Below are positions 25,099 to 36,268 of a stretch of 64,000 bases of DNA, one piece after another. This DNA comes from Saxidomus purpurata. Its lineage: Eukaryota; Mollusca; Bivalvia; Venerida; Veneridae. Positions within the stretch are counted from its first letter, which is position 1, and each line of letters opens with the position of its first letter. Location of the stretch: assembly GCA_022818135.1 (NCBI GenBank), contig JAFMSR010000015.1:22380706-22444705 (forward strand), read 5' to 3'. The translations under genes and the position numbers were made by a program. The notes beneath the pieces are model-generated. The model had not been told where the DNA came from, made no database searches, and saw nothing but the letters and a program-made list of their open reading frames with translations.

Positions 25099-27787
25099 AT
25101 ATTTCTCTTTCAGATGTAATAAGACGAACGACATATATTTTTCTTTCGGTTTAACTGTACATAGTTTATCACCAAAATTAATAAGACATAATGCAGTGAA
25201 GTATTCGACCTTTTGTCATTTCGACAAAATTTCAGAAGAAGAAAAGTAATTCGACTAAATGTCTAACGAAATGCCGTGCACCGGGTGCAGTAGATAAAAT
25301 ATATGAACAGATTTTTTAATAACCCATAATAAGTGCGTTTATATTCACGCATGATTTAAATTGATGATTTAATTTATTTAGTAAGTACTTGTATATTTGC
25401 TGCGGCATGAAACTTCAAAAGAAATGAACTAATTAACGTGTTAATTAACGTTTTAGCATTCTATAGTCGAGCCAACACCATACGTAAAACGTATTTCACA
25501 TCTTGAAGGGTAATAATTTGTATTACTTGCAGTTGTCGAACTTTTGAGCCGTGCGCTAAAACAATCACACCTTAACTAGTTAAACAAAATTCATATTTGG
25601 TTTTTTATATTAATTAGCAGAAAAATAAAGACAATTTGTTCAGATGTGAACCAGGCGAAAACTACATACAAATTGACAATACCCACGTGGATGACGAATT
25701 GGGCGTACTCGTATTTGGTACGAAGGAGATATATGGCTGTAATTACTCCTATATTGCCAAATCGCTATTCGAACTATCGAAATTTTAGTGCGAAAAAATG
25801 CAACACTGGATTTCTGTTACAATTTGTTTATTGACAGGTGTGCACTCCAAAGAAAGACAGATTTGTTCGCATGTACGCGCACGTCCGTACATCCTTTAAG
25901 TTTAGTAGACACTATGTCCAGTCTCAGATATTATTTAAAAAGATGTGATTCATAAAAATCCACGGAATGACTAACTCCAATATTCTGTACATTTTGAAAA
26001 AAATCTTGAAACAGCATAATAATTTACTTTTCTCGCTTCTAAGTATTAAATCGAGATATTTCAATCTCCGCAGCAGTATTTGTATGGAAGAAAAATTATA
26101 AGGTATAAAACGATGTAAACATACGTTTGAGGAACAATGCGACAACCGTAACAGGCTCACAGGAGCTCGCGGTCGGGATAGTGATTTATCTTTTTTACAT
26201 CATATAAAAAGCCAGCAGACAAAACATTATCTTTTTTTCCCGCATATTAATTTTAGTAGTTTCCACTAAAGTACCCGGTAAAGAAAAAGGAATTACATTC
26301 CCCAAGATATCCGCAAAAACAGCTCGAGTAACTTCCCTTTGCGCGGATCGATTTTCACCTTCAGTAGTTCCAGAGTGATAATCTCGACAAGTTTGCAAAT
26401 CTTTTTAAAATTTACGTCATACCTTATTACTGTTCTGGGTCTCTATAGCACTGAAAAAGGTCGTCAAATTTTCTTACTGAAACGGTTTAAATCGAACCAT
26501 ACAAAGGGACGTAACCCTAACCGGGGTTGTTACGGAAAACATTGCATTAGTCAGTCCTTTTCTTTTATCAGTTGTGGTAAAATATGAAAGTTAAAAACAA
26601 AGTCTGAAAAAGTACTTTCAGGATTGCAGACTTTTATGAAAAAAATATCAAGTATCCTGATTGAGATACATTTTATTAACTTAGACATGTTGTCTATATC
26701 ATAAGTACAACATTTACGAAGATATTGTCAAATAAACGCGTTTATTTAAAATACATAAATGTCATAGATGTCATGAACACAATTCTTGGTAAAATGGTGA
26801 ATTGTGTCCAAAAAAAGCTTGCAAAATACAACGTTATTTTCGTCAAAACCGGCACATTTTACAGCATATTGCCAACGAATACACTTATTATTTTATGAAC
26901 AAGCAGTAAATGTTTAGACTGAATTGTAATATAAGAAGTACAACTTTATTCTTCTAAATCCGTTCAAAAGGACCAGAGATACGAACGTTTATATTCAAGC
27001 ACCATTGAGAAACGGGTAGGGCGGTAAATGACGTCGTGACATCAACGTCTCGTGCGAGTCTTTCTTTCAAATAGCACCACATTAAAGCTGATATATCATA
27101 GAATACATATGCTAAATATGACAGTTTTCATAGAAGGCCGACAAATTCAGACGTAAGGTGCGGAGTTACCTTAAGAGATATATTGACGTCACTGTTTTAA
27201 ATATTTGTGTTGAACGTATTATGTAGAAAAAGGAAGCGCTTTGTGCGTTTTTGACCTACCGTGAATATCTTAAGATTCTGTGATAAGTATGTCCTTTTGA
27301 AAATATGAGACCAATATGTTTTCAAGCTTTGTTTTATCTTTTTATTTTTTTTAATTTTATTTTACTTTTATTATTTTGTTTATGAGACCAATATGTTATT
27401 TAATTATATTTAACAGTTGGGACGCTTTTTAGAATAGCATAGTAACATACAACTACATTGTATCATTTTTTACATTTATTTGCATTAATTTCCATTATGA
27501 ATTCAGCCATCTCTCCTAGAACTGACCAGTGCGTCACAACACAAAACCGTAACAAACCCGATTTTCCACGTCTTTGAAATGCATATGACGCAAAATTTGA
27601 ATTTCGACTTTTACTGTCTTGTTTTGGCACATATTTGTTTTTATACCTTATTTATATAGTTTTGGTTTGAAAAGTATGATGTGCCATTACTACGTGTGCA
27701 CTTTTGATAAGTCTTCATTCAGAGTTAGATTTTAAATCCCGGAATAGAGTCAACTTCTTAATTTTACAACTACGTATGAAAATTGTC
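25099..27787. other. No gene seen
   Basis: Frames at 25646-25834, 25924-26160 and 26339-26587 show no domains. No hairpin or array was found. Confidence 0.4.
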
Positions 27788-27885
27788 AAGACAGACGCCG
27801 AGATTCGAACCTGGACCTGTACCAAACCCACGATTTCGCAGGCAAAGTAAGAGCGTCTTGAGCCAGTCGACCTCTGCGAACTGTT
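27788..27885 (-). mobile_element. tRNA-like segment, probably a SINE head
   Basis: On the minus strand there is a B box GGTTCGAATC (27802-27811) and an A-box-like GGTCGACTGGCTC. The acceptor stem does not close, so a functional tRNA is unlikely. Confidence 0.4.
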
Positions 27886-28589
27886 TTTTTTATATAAGAA
27901 GTGTGACGTGAACTACCTTCATACTAAGTATTCCAGAAATGTCACAAAGATCTGATCTTTTTTGTTGTTGTTTTATACCTGTTGGAGACGCCTATTGTAA
28001 ATTAATACTTACATGTCACTACCAAACAAATATATCATCCCTCCACACAGTTCCTGTATCAATTAATATCTAGCAAATACATCAATATGTCACACGCTTT
28101 AGCTTTTAATAGATGTGAATATAACACATGGAGATGTTTAGATTCCGATAAATATAGTTTCTATGGCGACGTTGCAAGAATAATATAAATGCTTTGACAT
28201 ATCGATTCTTGAAGAAAGCACATTTGTTTAAATATTTAACTATGAAAAGTCTCCGTGATGTTACTGATATAAGATTATGGTTTAAGTAGAAAATATGCTT
28301 AAATTTAAAAGTTGCGCTTTGCTTGGAATTATAAACATGGAGCTTTTAGGTGAAAACATTGATTAAAGGTGAGGCAGTTATTCAGTTCAATTTATCAAAT
28401 AAAGATGTGTTTTAATATTGACATCATTTAAGGTGATATAGTGTAACAACGAATGGCCGACAAACTGCTTATTTGTTGTGTCATCGTGTAGACGTCGGGA
28501 CACGAAACATTGGAGGCACAATAATAACACTTATTTAAATGACTTATCCTCGTCTAGCTAGGAATGTAAACATCCCCAGAGAGCGAAAC
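27886..28589. other. No gene seen
   Basis: No supported frame or repeat. Confidence 0.45.
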
Positions 28590-29090
28590 TTTGTCGTGTT
28601 TTCGTCTGTTACGGGCGAAAATACGAAAAGTTATATTTTGGTCTTTTCTGGACGAAGACATGAAAGGTCGTAAATTAGCCTGCTCTGGGTGAAGATACGA
28701 AAAGTCGTATTTTCGTCCGCTTTGGGCAAAGACACGAGATAAAGGATTTACGTCTTTTCAGGGCGAATACGCATACGGTTGTTTCGTCTGTTGAAAAATC
28801 GTATTTTCGTTTTTTTCTGGGCGAAGATAGGGTTGGTTGTATTTACGCCTGTTTTTGGCGAAGACACGAAATGTCGAGTTTTCGTTTGCGCAGGGCTAAG
28901 ACACGAAATGTCGAATTTTCGTCTGCTCAGGGCGAAGACAGGACAGGTCGTATTTCGTCTGCTCTGGGCGAACGACAAGTCGTATTTTGTTCTGTTCTGA
29001 ACGAAGACATGATGGGTCGTGTTTTCGTCTGTTTTGGGTGAAGACACGAATAGTGGTATGCGTGTCTGTTCTGTGCGAAGACGCAACAGG
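28590..29090. repeat. Degenerate minisatellite of palindromic units, about 37-40 bp
   Basis: About 12 units alternate TTTTCGTCTG and GGGCGAAGACACGAAA. TTTCGTCT and AGACACGAAA make each unit partly self-complementary. Frames of 70-120 codons stay open on both strands across the array because units drift without creating stops; these are not called as genes. Confidence 0.75.
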
Positions 29091-30267
29091 TGATATACTA
29101 TTACTAGTACTATCAAACTGCTGTGTCGTATCTTCAGTGTCTAAGTGTGATCTGGTGGAGGCATGGAACGGGCATGTTTTCATAATTTCCTATTGTATGC
29201 ACTCGGTAGATAGTCAATATATAAAACCAGTAATTAGTTATCGGTGTCCAATCTTATAAAGGCTGTTCTTGTTCTTATGATTAACCTATACAAATTGCTA
29301 AATTAGCATTTACGAGTAAGTCTGTGGTCAGTCAATACTTAAATACAATACTTTTAGTTAGTATACGATAATTTGACACTGACGCCGAAGACGAGTCCAC
29401 TACTGTGTAAAACCCGGACAAAACTTGTGAATATCGCGTGATATTGTGCGACAGACAAATTGCGCGCTCCTTTATTTTTGAATGAGGTGGATGTAACATT
29501 TTCAATCATGTAGGTGCAGTAAAAAGTACATGAATATACTTCCTTCGAAGAACCAGAACTGAGAACTGTAGACCCCTTGCCCTCTGTATGAAGTTGCCTA
29601 TTTTATCGAATAAAGAGCCAGGTCGGTACCTGGGCTCGAACCCAATAAGGGGCGTCCGTATAAAGAAATAACACGTGTATAGTGATACTATAGTCTAATG
29701 TTGATGTCAATATATAATTTTGCGGACCTGTTAAAAGTCCTCGGTCAATATCACTTTGAACAAGTCCACAAAATCATAACGAAAATTGACCGAAACGGTA
29801 GTCTAAAATTATTAAATCGTTTTACTCAAAAATAGTAAAAATAGGCTAACATGTAACAGAAATGATGTCTTGAAATCCGCGCAGGTCTACACATTATTTT
29901 CCATGTCTACACATGCTTTTGCGGACCCAGCACGTGATCGCTATCGGCCAATCAGGATTAAGTATTTATGACAGGTATTCGATATTAAGTCTTATTCCAT
30001 ACATTCGGTTAGCCGTTCAATATCACGAAAGACGAATGTATCTTATTAAACTTCGGGAAAGTAACTGAAATTCCGTCACACGGAGACGCGGATAATTGAT
30101 ATTCGCGACGGGACTCTACGAAGAAATTATCTATAAAGTGATGCTATAGAGCGAATATATAGAAATAATAAAACCAGAACTGAAAAACTAGACGGCCGCT
30201 GATTTCGCGATTTCCCGTAATACTATGATATTCCACAACTGCCATTCGAGCACAGTCACCTACATGT
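29091..30267. other. No gene seen; eroded tRNA-like repeat near 29590-29650
   Basis: GGGCTCGAACCC at about 29635, with upstream text similar to 31621-31690, suggests a truncated member of the third tRNA-headed repeat family. The rest is unassigned. Confidence 0.35.
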
Positions 30268-30494
30268 GTGAAAAATAAATGGGAAATTAAGCCGAATAAA
30301 ATAGATCCTTTATACGGTATTAATATGTGTTATTTGGTTCACAACGTGGTAGATGTATATATTATCCTACCCGATCCCTCAAACGTAGGCGGCATTGTGT
30401 TAAAAACAAAAATAATATCAAACAGGGAATGCCACGTACCAAAAACGCAGCCTCCCCAAAACGAGCCCCACATCACCCAGAAGTGCACACCACC

Positions 30495-30532
<38 letters not shown>

Positions 30533-31022
30533 CACACACAATCATGTACACACACACATATACACTACCAACACACACTAGCATACAAAGCAAACACACG
30601 AGGACAAAACGAACAATTAAAGGAACACAGTGGGGCACCGCCTTGGAACGGTCAGTGGCAAAAACACCACTGGGGAGCTTAAACCGGTTTATGGTGCGCA
30701 CCCAACCTCACTCTTACCCCCACCATGTTCCAAAGTCACTGGACAGTGTAAATAAAAGTAATCCCTGCTAGGTGAATCTCTAACACACGCAATGGAAACA
30801 AAAGGCATGGTATGTAAAACACAAAAATGCTCGTGTATAAATATATAAAAAGCAAACCTTGAGAACCAAAAAACGTATGTACTCAATGCCTTTGCAGAAG
30901 GCAGAGCACCAAGAGAAACACCCTTAAGGGCCCGACGAAACAGGCCAGAGGACAGAAATCAAAACAGTTTCGTCCCAGTGGGATTTAAAAACTGCCCATC
31001 ACAGAGTCCTCCCCCTCTTCCG
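30268..31022 (-). mobile_element. Trailing sequence of the retroelement remnant, with CA microsatellite
   Basis: This segment lies downstream (minus strand) of the 31023-31398 coding remnant. It contains frames with pieces such as TINRFKLPSG that I associate with the same bivalve repeat family. An imperfect CA run at 30495-30575 interrupts it. No intact frame remains. Confidence 0.45.
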
Positions 31023-31398
31023 TCAGACACAATCAAAGAGGGAAGCATAGCGTCCAACTGTAAACGGGTTGAACACCAAACATGCGGTGTGTCTCAAAAC
31101 AGTTGGGTCGTAACCTCTTTTAACAAAACGTTTTATAATTTTAGCAAATACAGTTGGAAAATTGCCATGACCCAAAATCTTACGAAGTTTGTAAACCACA
31201 TCCCCATAAAAATCGGGTTTTGAAATACCTTCTCGCAGAAGAGTCTTTAGATTACTATTGAATTTCAAAACCAAATCAGAATTACGATAGTAAAATTTAG
31301 CAAAATATTTACGCAATTTGTAATAACGGTAGCCCTGTTGAAGAAGTTTATTTGTAATATATTGATTACGTTCATTGAAATCCTCAACATGACTGTTC
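31023..31398 (-). pseudogene. Retrotransposon ORF remnant
   Basis: About 125 codons are open, including SHVEDFNERN, QQGYRYYKLRKYFAKFYYR, LLREGISKPDFYGDVVYKLRK and HTACLVFNPFTV. I recognise this series from a retrotransposon protein that is very common in bivalve and cnidarian genomes; I cannot name the clade. There is a stop immediately upstream and the frame ends at FDCV, so it is a fragment. Confidence 0.6.
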
Positions 31399-31620
31399 GC
31401 TTAAGGCGAATAATATAACCAATTATACTAAGTCAGAAACCAAATAAAATGTTTTGTAATCCTTCCTTGTCTGTAACATATATATTTGAATTAGTTTTGA
31501 TTAATTTATCTGCTGGTTATTGTAGGAGTTTAACGCCCATTCCAGCCTTATGTTTGGTCATTTTAACAGGCAGGCAGTTTACCTAACATTCATTCCTGGG
31601 AAGAACATGTACTAGACTCC

Positions 31621-31740
31621 TATCCTCCGTAAGGAACTGCCAACTTTATCACATAAAAGAACATAGTCGGTAGCAGGACTCGAACCCATGAACCTCAATC
31701 TCTGAGAGGTCAGCGATTTTAACCACTCGACCACGAAAGC
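31621..31740 (-). mobile_element. tRNA-headed repeat, family C
   Basis: On the minus strand there is an A box TGGTCGAGTGG (31723-31733), a B box GGTTCGAGTCC (31676-31686) and an anticodon-arm-like region with a long variable part, as in Ser/Leu tRNAs. The text continues past the tRNA part into shared repeat sequence, so SINE rather than tRNA gene. Confidence 0.5.
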
Positions 31741-32187
31741 ATGCATTAAAATACAATCATGGTGCCTCACTGCCACGTTACTAAATGAAGTTTATACTTG
31801 GTACTATGGAAGCCTTGGAGGGCCACTTTTGAGTTTCGACTTACGGGTGTTTTTGACTTTTAAGTTATGACTTTCAACTTTTGACTTTTGACTTATGACT
31901 GCTACTTTCAGACACTTTTAAGAGGAATGGTACTGCATAAAAGCATAATGATCTGCTGTGACAATATAAACTGGGATTCGAACCTGTATTAAGGTTTTAA
32001 AATGATGTTTGTGCGTAGCACTGTAAACTTGTTTGCTGTAAATAAATGAACTAAGTTACTTTTGTCTTTGTCATTTATTTTAGTATCAATGAGCCGTGAC
32101 GGCGCGTCAGGAGGCGACCTTGGGAGCCTCCGCATGAGCGGCGACGCAACCTCGGCTCGGGAGGCCTTGTGGGTGTCCTCTTTCTTT

Positions 32188-32188
<1 letters not shown>

Positions 32189-32238
<50 letters not shown>
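32189..32238. repeat. AAT microsatellite
   Basis: About 16 perfect AAT triplets inside the 1.2-kb inverted-repeat element. Confidence 0.95.
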
Positions 32239-32609
32239 CTCTTTATTTAAGAAGCTAGCTCATTAAGTATAATGTACATAAAGCAACATATTTCTTATCT
32301 ACCATGAGACCTTTTTTTAACAATGATAATATACATTGAGAATTTTCTTTAGCGGGGGTTGGGGGACTTGCCCCGCAGGCGTCAAGCCAACTATGAAGGA
32401 ACTGTAAAAAAATGTTTTTTTGTTGCTATGGTAACTTTTTAAAAATTACTTTTTATGTTTTTATGTATCTAATGTTATATCACAAGGTATACCGAAGGAA
32501 ATTAAAGTGCTGTAATATGTATAGTATATTGTTATATTGTTGGGTCCTCAGTAGCAGGTTCCTAGTATTACCTGAACCTGCCGCTGGAGGTCCTCAGTGA
32601 GGACCGTGT

Positions 32610-32652
32610 ATAGGGTTAGGGTAGGGTTAGGGTTGGGTTAGGATTAGGGTTT
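32610..32652 (+). repeat. Interstitial telomere-like repeat
   Basis: About six TTAGGG or one-off variants (TAGGG, TTGGG, TTAGGA) in a row, the animal telomere motif, embedded inside a mobile element. Confidence 0.85.
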
Positions 32653-33055
32653 CTTTTTTCAAAGTGATAAGTAATAAGTCAAAGTCAAAAGTAATAAGTC
32701 AAAAGTCAAAAGTAATAAGTCATAAATCATAAGTAATAGTCAAAAGTCAAAAAAAAAGCGTGTTAAAACACGTTTTATTTTGTTACTATTGACACAAATG
32801 ATGTAACTTTTTATATATATATAATTGATTTTATTAAAATCTTTTTAAATAGAAATTGTTTTATTGAGTGTTGACGTGTTTATATTGTTTTAATAAAAAC
32901 GCCAAAGAGGCAATACGTGTTCTAGTCATAGTCAAAGTACGGCGTACAAAAGTCATAAGTCAAAAGTAAAAAAACACCCGCAAGTCGAAACTCAAAAGTG
33001 GCCCTCCAAGGCTTCCATATGGTACGATTCATAACGAACGTAAACACGTATCCAA

Positions 33056-33780
33056 TACACTGAACCGAATTTCTAAACGTCCATTTTATAAAATTCAGTT
33101 ATAAGAAAAGTATTTTGTGTAACGACTTAAATTTTAGAACTCCAGAGTTATACATAGTGCTCTATCAAATTTTACCCAAAAAATGACATTTCACCGTCAC
33201 GGTTGACCGCGCGAGACGATGACCACGATTTACGACTTTTGGCACGAGGATCACGTGTATCGTGAATTTAGCGCTAAATATTATTTCAATGCAATAAATG
33301 TAGAAAAACAAAAAAGATGGCAAGAAAGACCACTGAATAGCGGGCTACAGCCGTCGGCATTACCTCGATTTACTGATTTTGTAAATTAATTTATCAATTT
33401 CGACAGAATGTGAGAAATAATACACTGAACAGAATTTCTAAACGTCAACTTGGTGTTTGATTTAAATATAAGAATAAAATATTTAATACATAATTGTGTT
33501 TAATATTATTTCTCACATTTTGTCGAAATTGATAATTAATTTACAAAATTAGTCATACTTGCCGAAGCGAGGTACCAGCACCAATAACGCCGACGGCTCT
33601 AGCCCGCTATTCAGTGGTCATTCTTGCCATCTTTTTTGTGTTTTTTTGAGTTGGACATTCTACGTTTATTGCATTGAAATAATATTTAGCACACGTGATC
33701 CTCTAGCCAAAAGTCGTAAATCGTACTTTTCTTATAACTGAATTTTATAAAATGGACGTTTAGAAATTCGGTTCAGTGTA
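33056..33780. mobile_element. 725-bp fold-back element flanked by TA
   Basis: Starting at CACTGAACCGAATTTC, the left half is the reverse complement of the right half over about 330 bp, with several indels. TA dinucleotides flank both ends, as for Tc1/mariner-type insertions. A second internal copy of the end motif (CACTGAACAGAATTTC near 33424) suggests a nested or rearranged insertion. No transposase frame remains. Confidence 0.75.
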
Positions 33781-33984
33781 TATTTGTCGTCGAGTACAAA
33801 GACCGGAATTTTCAAATGAATATTACCTGCCTGGCCCGTTAATATCTAATTCTTATTTACGGATCATTGGCCAATCAAACGGCTAGAAATTTATTGAAAG
33901 GGTAAAAATGTAGAACATTCAGTACGTCATAACAATGTACATGACGAACTGTTTATTACAACATTGCTAATACTTCACTGCAAC

Positions 33985-34160
33985 ACTCGTCCCCACCGTG
34001 GCCGAGTAGTTAAGGTAACCTTTTACTAGATGAGGATCATGGGTCCGAGTGCCGCTTCCGATCTTACCGTATGTACACCGTATGTACAAAAGTTTTGTAT
34101 TTGTCCTTTACATGAACGAATGACAGGTAAACTGCCCGACTGTTCTAAAAATCAACTGGG
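33985..34160 (+). mobile_element. tRNA-headed repeat (Leu/Ser-like)
   Basis: A box TGGCCGAGTAG (33999-34009), B-box-like GGTCCGAGTGCC (34042-34053), then non-tRNA sequence. The B box has a C where T is usual, so it is probably a decayed SINE. Confidence 0.45.
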
Positions 34161-34224
34161 ACGCAGACACCAGGACAATAACTCTGCCAATTCGTTGAAT
34201 TGACAAGTTAAAATGAAATCCCTC

Positions 34225-34600
34225 TATTTATTTTATGTTTTTCGGTGGTTTATCGAAATATAAGGGTGGCTTATAGCTTGATAAACTCACTGTTTACTCA
34301 GTGAAATTATCAAAATCATCTACCCGGATTAACATCAAAAAGTAAACCGAGCGTAAAGAGTGTTGCAAACCAAACGTCAATGACGTCTTTAAAATGACGT
34401 CATAAATGTTTTGCTTTCTGATGACGTTTCCCGCGATTTTCAACATTTTATTGAAACAAACTCAACAAAAATAGAGTTTTAAACATAAAATAAACAGAAA
34501 AATTGTTGGTATCGATGTCATATCACGATAATTTCACTCGTGAACACAAAAAGTAGTTATCGTGATCTTACATCGAAACCAACAATTATCCTCTATGTAA
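34225..34600 (-). mobile_element. MITE copy with TGACGTCA motifs, left of the MGCSSS gene
   Basis: Its landmarks (CGGTGGTTTATCGAAA, TACCCGGATTAAC, AATGACGTCATAA, the ACATCGAAACCAACAAT end) recur in reverse order at 39095-40460. An internal inverted pair (TTGTTGGTATCGATGT with ACATCGAAACCAACAA) can form a hairpin. No coding capacity. Confidence 0.75.
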
Positions 34601-34952
34601 CCATTGACGGGGAAAATAAACGGGGTTACCCGAAAGGGGCCTGAAAGAAAAAAGAGAAAAAAAGTTAAAATGAAATGCACATCTTATTATGAACATTGTC
34701 TCGTTGATTTTTTACACCTTTTTGCAACAGAATTTAAGTCACAGTTAGTTTTTATTATAATGCTCCCTGATGCTAGGTTGACTTCTTTTCCCGCAACCAA
34801 CTTCAGTAAGAGAGGTCGGAACCAAACATTGACGTTACCAGTAATTACAGTAGTTATGTTGAGATCGGTGAGAGAGTGCACTACTATAACTGTTGCTCAC
34901 TATGGTATTCTCACTCAAAGATTAAACATTCACGCTATTTAGCTCATTTCAG

Positions 34953-34993
34953 GTTTTAAAGAAACTGTCAGTATTTGCTCAATGAAGTTAATC
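34953..34993 (+). other. Probable 5' UTR part of the MGCSSS gene
   Basis: A TTTCAG acceptor-like site ends at 34952. The 41 nt before the chosen start hold an upstream in-frame ATG at 34982 in a weak context. The promoter and first exon were not found. Confidence 0.35.
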
Positions 34994-35126
34994 ATGGGCT
35001 GCTCGTCCTCTCGTGCATCGAATATAAAAGTACAGCGTATCTATGATGATGTCCGTTCTACTGGTGCGAAGAACGGAGATGAAGGTAGGGGCGTTCCGGA
35101 TGGGCAGGAGAAATTCGTAGAAGTCC
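34994..35126 (+). CDS. MGCSSS small protein, coding exon 1
   Basis: It encodes the first 44 residues plus one base. The start at 34994 is preferred over the in-frame ATG at 34982 because it has A at -3 and G at +4, and because only it exposes Gly2 for myristoylation. An earlier in-frame stop is reached if the donor at 35127 is ignored, so splicing is needed to reach exon 2. Confidence 0.6.
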
Positions 35127-36268
35127 GTGAGTGTACGACTTTTTTGTGCTTCTGCTGTTTGTTTATTAAATTGTGAAGGACACGTAGGATTGAACCAAGG
35201 GTTCCAGAAAGGCTGATAGGCCGGCCGTCTCTCACTTATAGAGGCCACATTATAACATTTCAAAGTAATATCTCAAAAGGAAAAGTCAACAAGTGGACAA
35301 GAATGAAAATTTTATTTCTAAGTCGAAAAGGGTCATAATTCAAATGAAATCCTTGACAGAGTTACCTTTTCCTGCCTATGTTTGGGGATCATGATGGTTA
35401 ACAAGTATTCCAACTTTCAAAGTAATACCTCAAACAGTTTAGTCAAAAAGTAAACTGGTACGAAAAACTTAACCGTGATTCTAAGTTGATAATGTTATTT
35501 ATAAAAACTTTACAAAGAAGCAATGACCTTCCGTAATCCAAGACAAGACATACTTAAGACCTCTATATAAATATCTACCTAAAAACAGACTGCTCATCTG
35601 TCATGCAGTGCGGAGAGTGACTGGATGCTCAATGAATTGCAGTGAAGATCTTTATCAAACGTGCAGCTGATCACAATGACCTGCAGCTGACCTCTGCGAC
35701 CAGTGCAGGTCGTAGAAGCAAAATAATTTGCTGCCAACAGGTTGAAGGTCAGAATCCCCCGAAGTAATTCTTGAATTTGACAGTTGTTATCACCCTCAAA
35801 ACAGGCATATTATACCCTTCCATCAAGGTGTTATTCAGTGCAGTGGAAAGTTCAGTGATTGTCACGAATCTCAGTGACATATCCCATAAAACGTCCCATC
35901 CAATGCAATATGACACCATCTCATATGCGTCTCGCTCAAGGTGTGTACTTTTTCTCACCGGCCTGTGTTAGTTGGCGCCTTCTGACTGAATATGCCTAAT
36001 TAAACTTCACAGGACTTTTTAATATAAAAACTAGGTACCGACCGCTTTCATATACTCAAAATTGCGCAATCTTTTTTAAAGACAGTTCTTGTTAAAGGTT
36101 AATTGTCATTTTACTTACAACGTTTGTTCGCTTCAAAACAATTGGTTTCTTTGTTTTACAGGTCCTGCCACTCAGCAAGAGGTGGTTCGTAAATATCGCC
36201 AGTGCCAGGTTACCCAGAGTACTTACATATCCGAGTCAACGACATCACTGGAACAAAGTTTAACCTGA
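34994..36268 (+). CDS. Small acyl-anchored protein, MGCSSS N terminus (79 aa, two exons)
   Basis: Exon 1 (34994-35126) and exon 2 (36162-36268) join in phase 1 across a 1035-nt intron with a strong CC/GTGAGT donor and a TTTTACAG acceptor. The product has 79 residues. MGCSSSR is a textbook N-myristoylation site (Gly2, Ser6) with an adjacent palmitoylation Cys3, predicting attachment to the inner plasma membrane or endomembranes. The rest is hydrophilic, with a basic/Gln segment (VVRKYRQCQ) and a Ser/Thr-rich C terminus. No enzyme domain fits; an adaptor role is only a guess. The start resembles other short MGC-type vertebrate proteins such as BAALC, but I see no similarity beyond the first residues. 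A TTTCAG acceptor at 34952 suggests an upstream non-coding exon. An AATAAA signal lies at 36962. Inverted copies of one MITE family flank the gene. Confidence 0.6.
36162..36268 (+). CDS. MGCSSS small protein, coding exon 2
   Basis: It follows a pyrimidine-rich tract ending TTTTACAG. Two bases complete an Arg codon, then 34 codons run to TGA. The peptide includes TQQEVVRKYRQCQ and ends in TSLEQSLT. Without splice evidence the link to exon 1 rests on matching phase, good splice sites and continuous composition. Confidence 0.57.

Larger units (their letters stand above)
31805..33018. mobile_element. 1.2-kb element with about 70-bp inverted ends and telomere-like core
   Basis: Left end 31805-31870 (ATGGAAGCCTTGGAGGGCC...) is the reverse complement of 32948-33017 with few mismatches. 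Inside are runs of AAAAGTCATAAGTC-type motifs next to both ends, an AAT microsatellite (32189-32238), a small palindrome around CCTCAGTGAGG and TTAGGG-type repeats (32610-32652). GGTAC lies close outside both ends. No transposase is present. Confidence 0.75.

Noticed and set aside
27788..27885. Possible functional tRNA gene with a long variable arm
   Set aside because: A and B boxes are present, but the acceptor stem does not close and the spacing is irregular, so a SINE head is more likely.
28748..29183. Overlapping minus-strand frames of 122 and 95 codons with repetitive Ser/Thr/Lys peptides
   Set aside because: Several frames on both strands stay open equally because of the minisatellite; there is no start context or splice support.
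30268..30771. 167-codon plus-strand frame with a Thr-His run
   Set aside because: The run is a CA microsatellite and the rest is antisense to the retroelement remnant.
31676..31740. Possible Ser/Leu tRNA gene
   Set aside because: The similarity extends beyond the tRNA part into a repeat that recurs near 29590-29650.
32062..32250. 62-codon frame ending in poly-Asn
   Set aside because: The Asn run is the AAT microsatellite inside the inverted-repeat element.
34604..34942. 112-codon plus-strand frame just before the small-protein gene
   Set aside because: It begins at the end of a MITE, has a Lys-rich low-complexity start and no domain; it does not join the MGCSSS exon in a convincing way.
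34988..35263. Minus-strand frames of 91 and 64 codons over the MGCSSS exon
   Set aside because: They overlap the plus-strand exon that has a myristoylation start, a strong donor and a phase-matched second exon.
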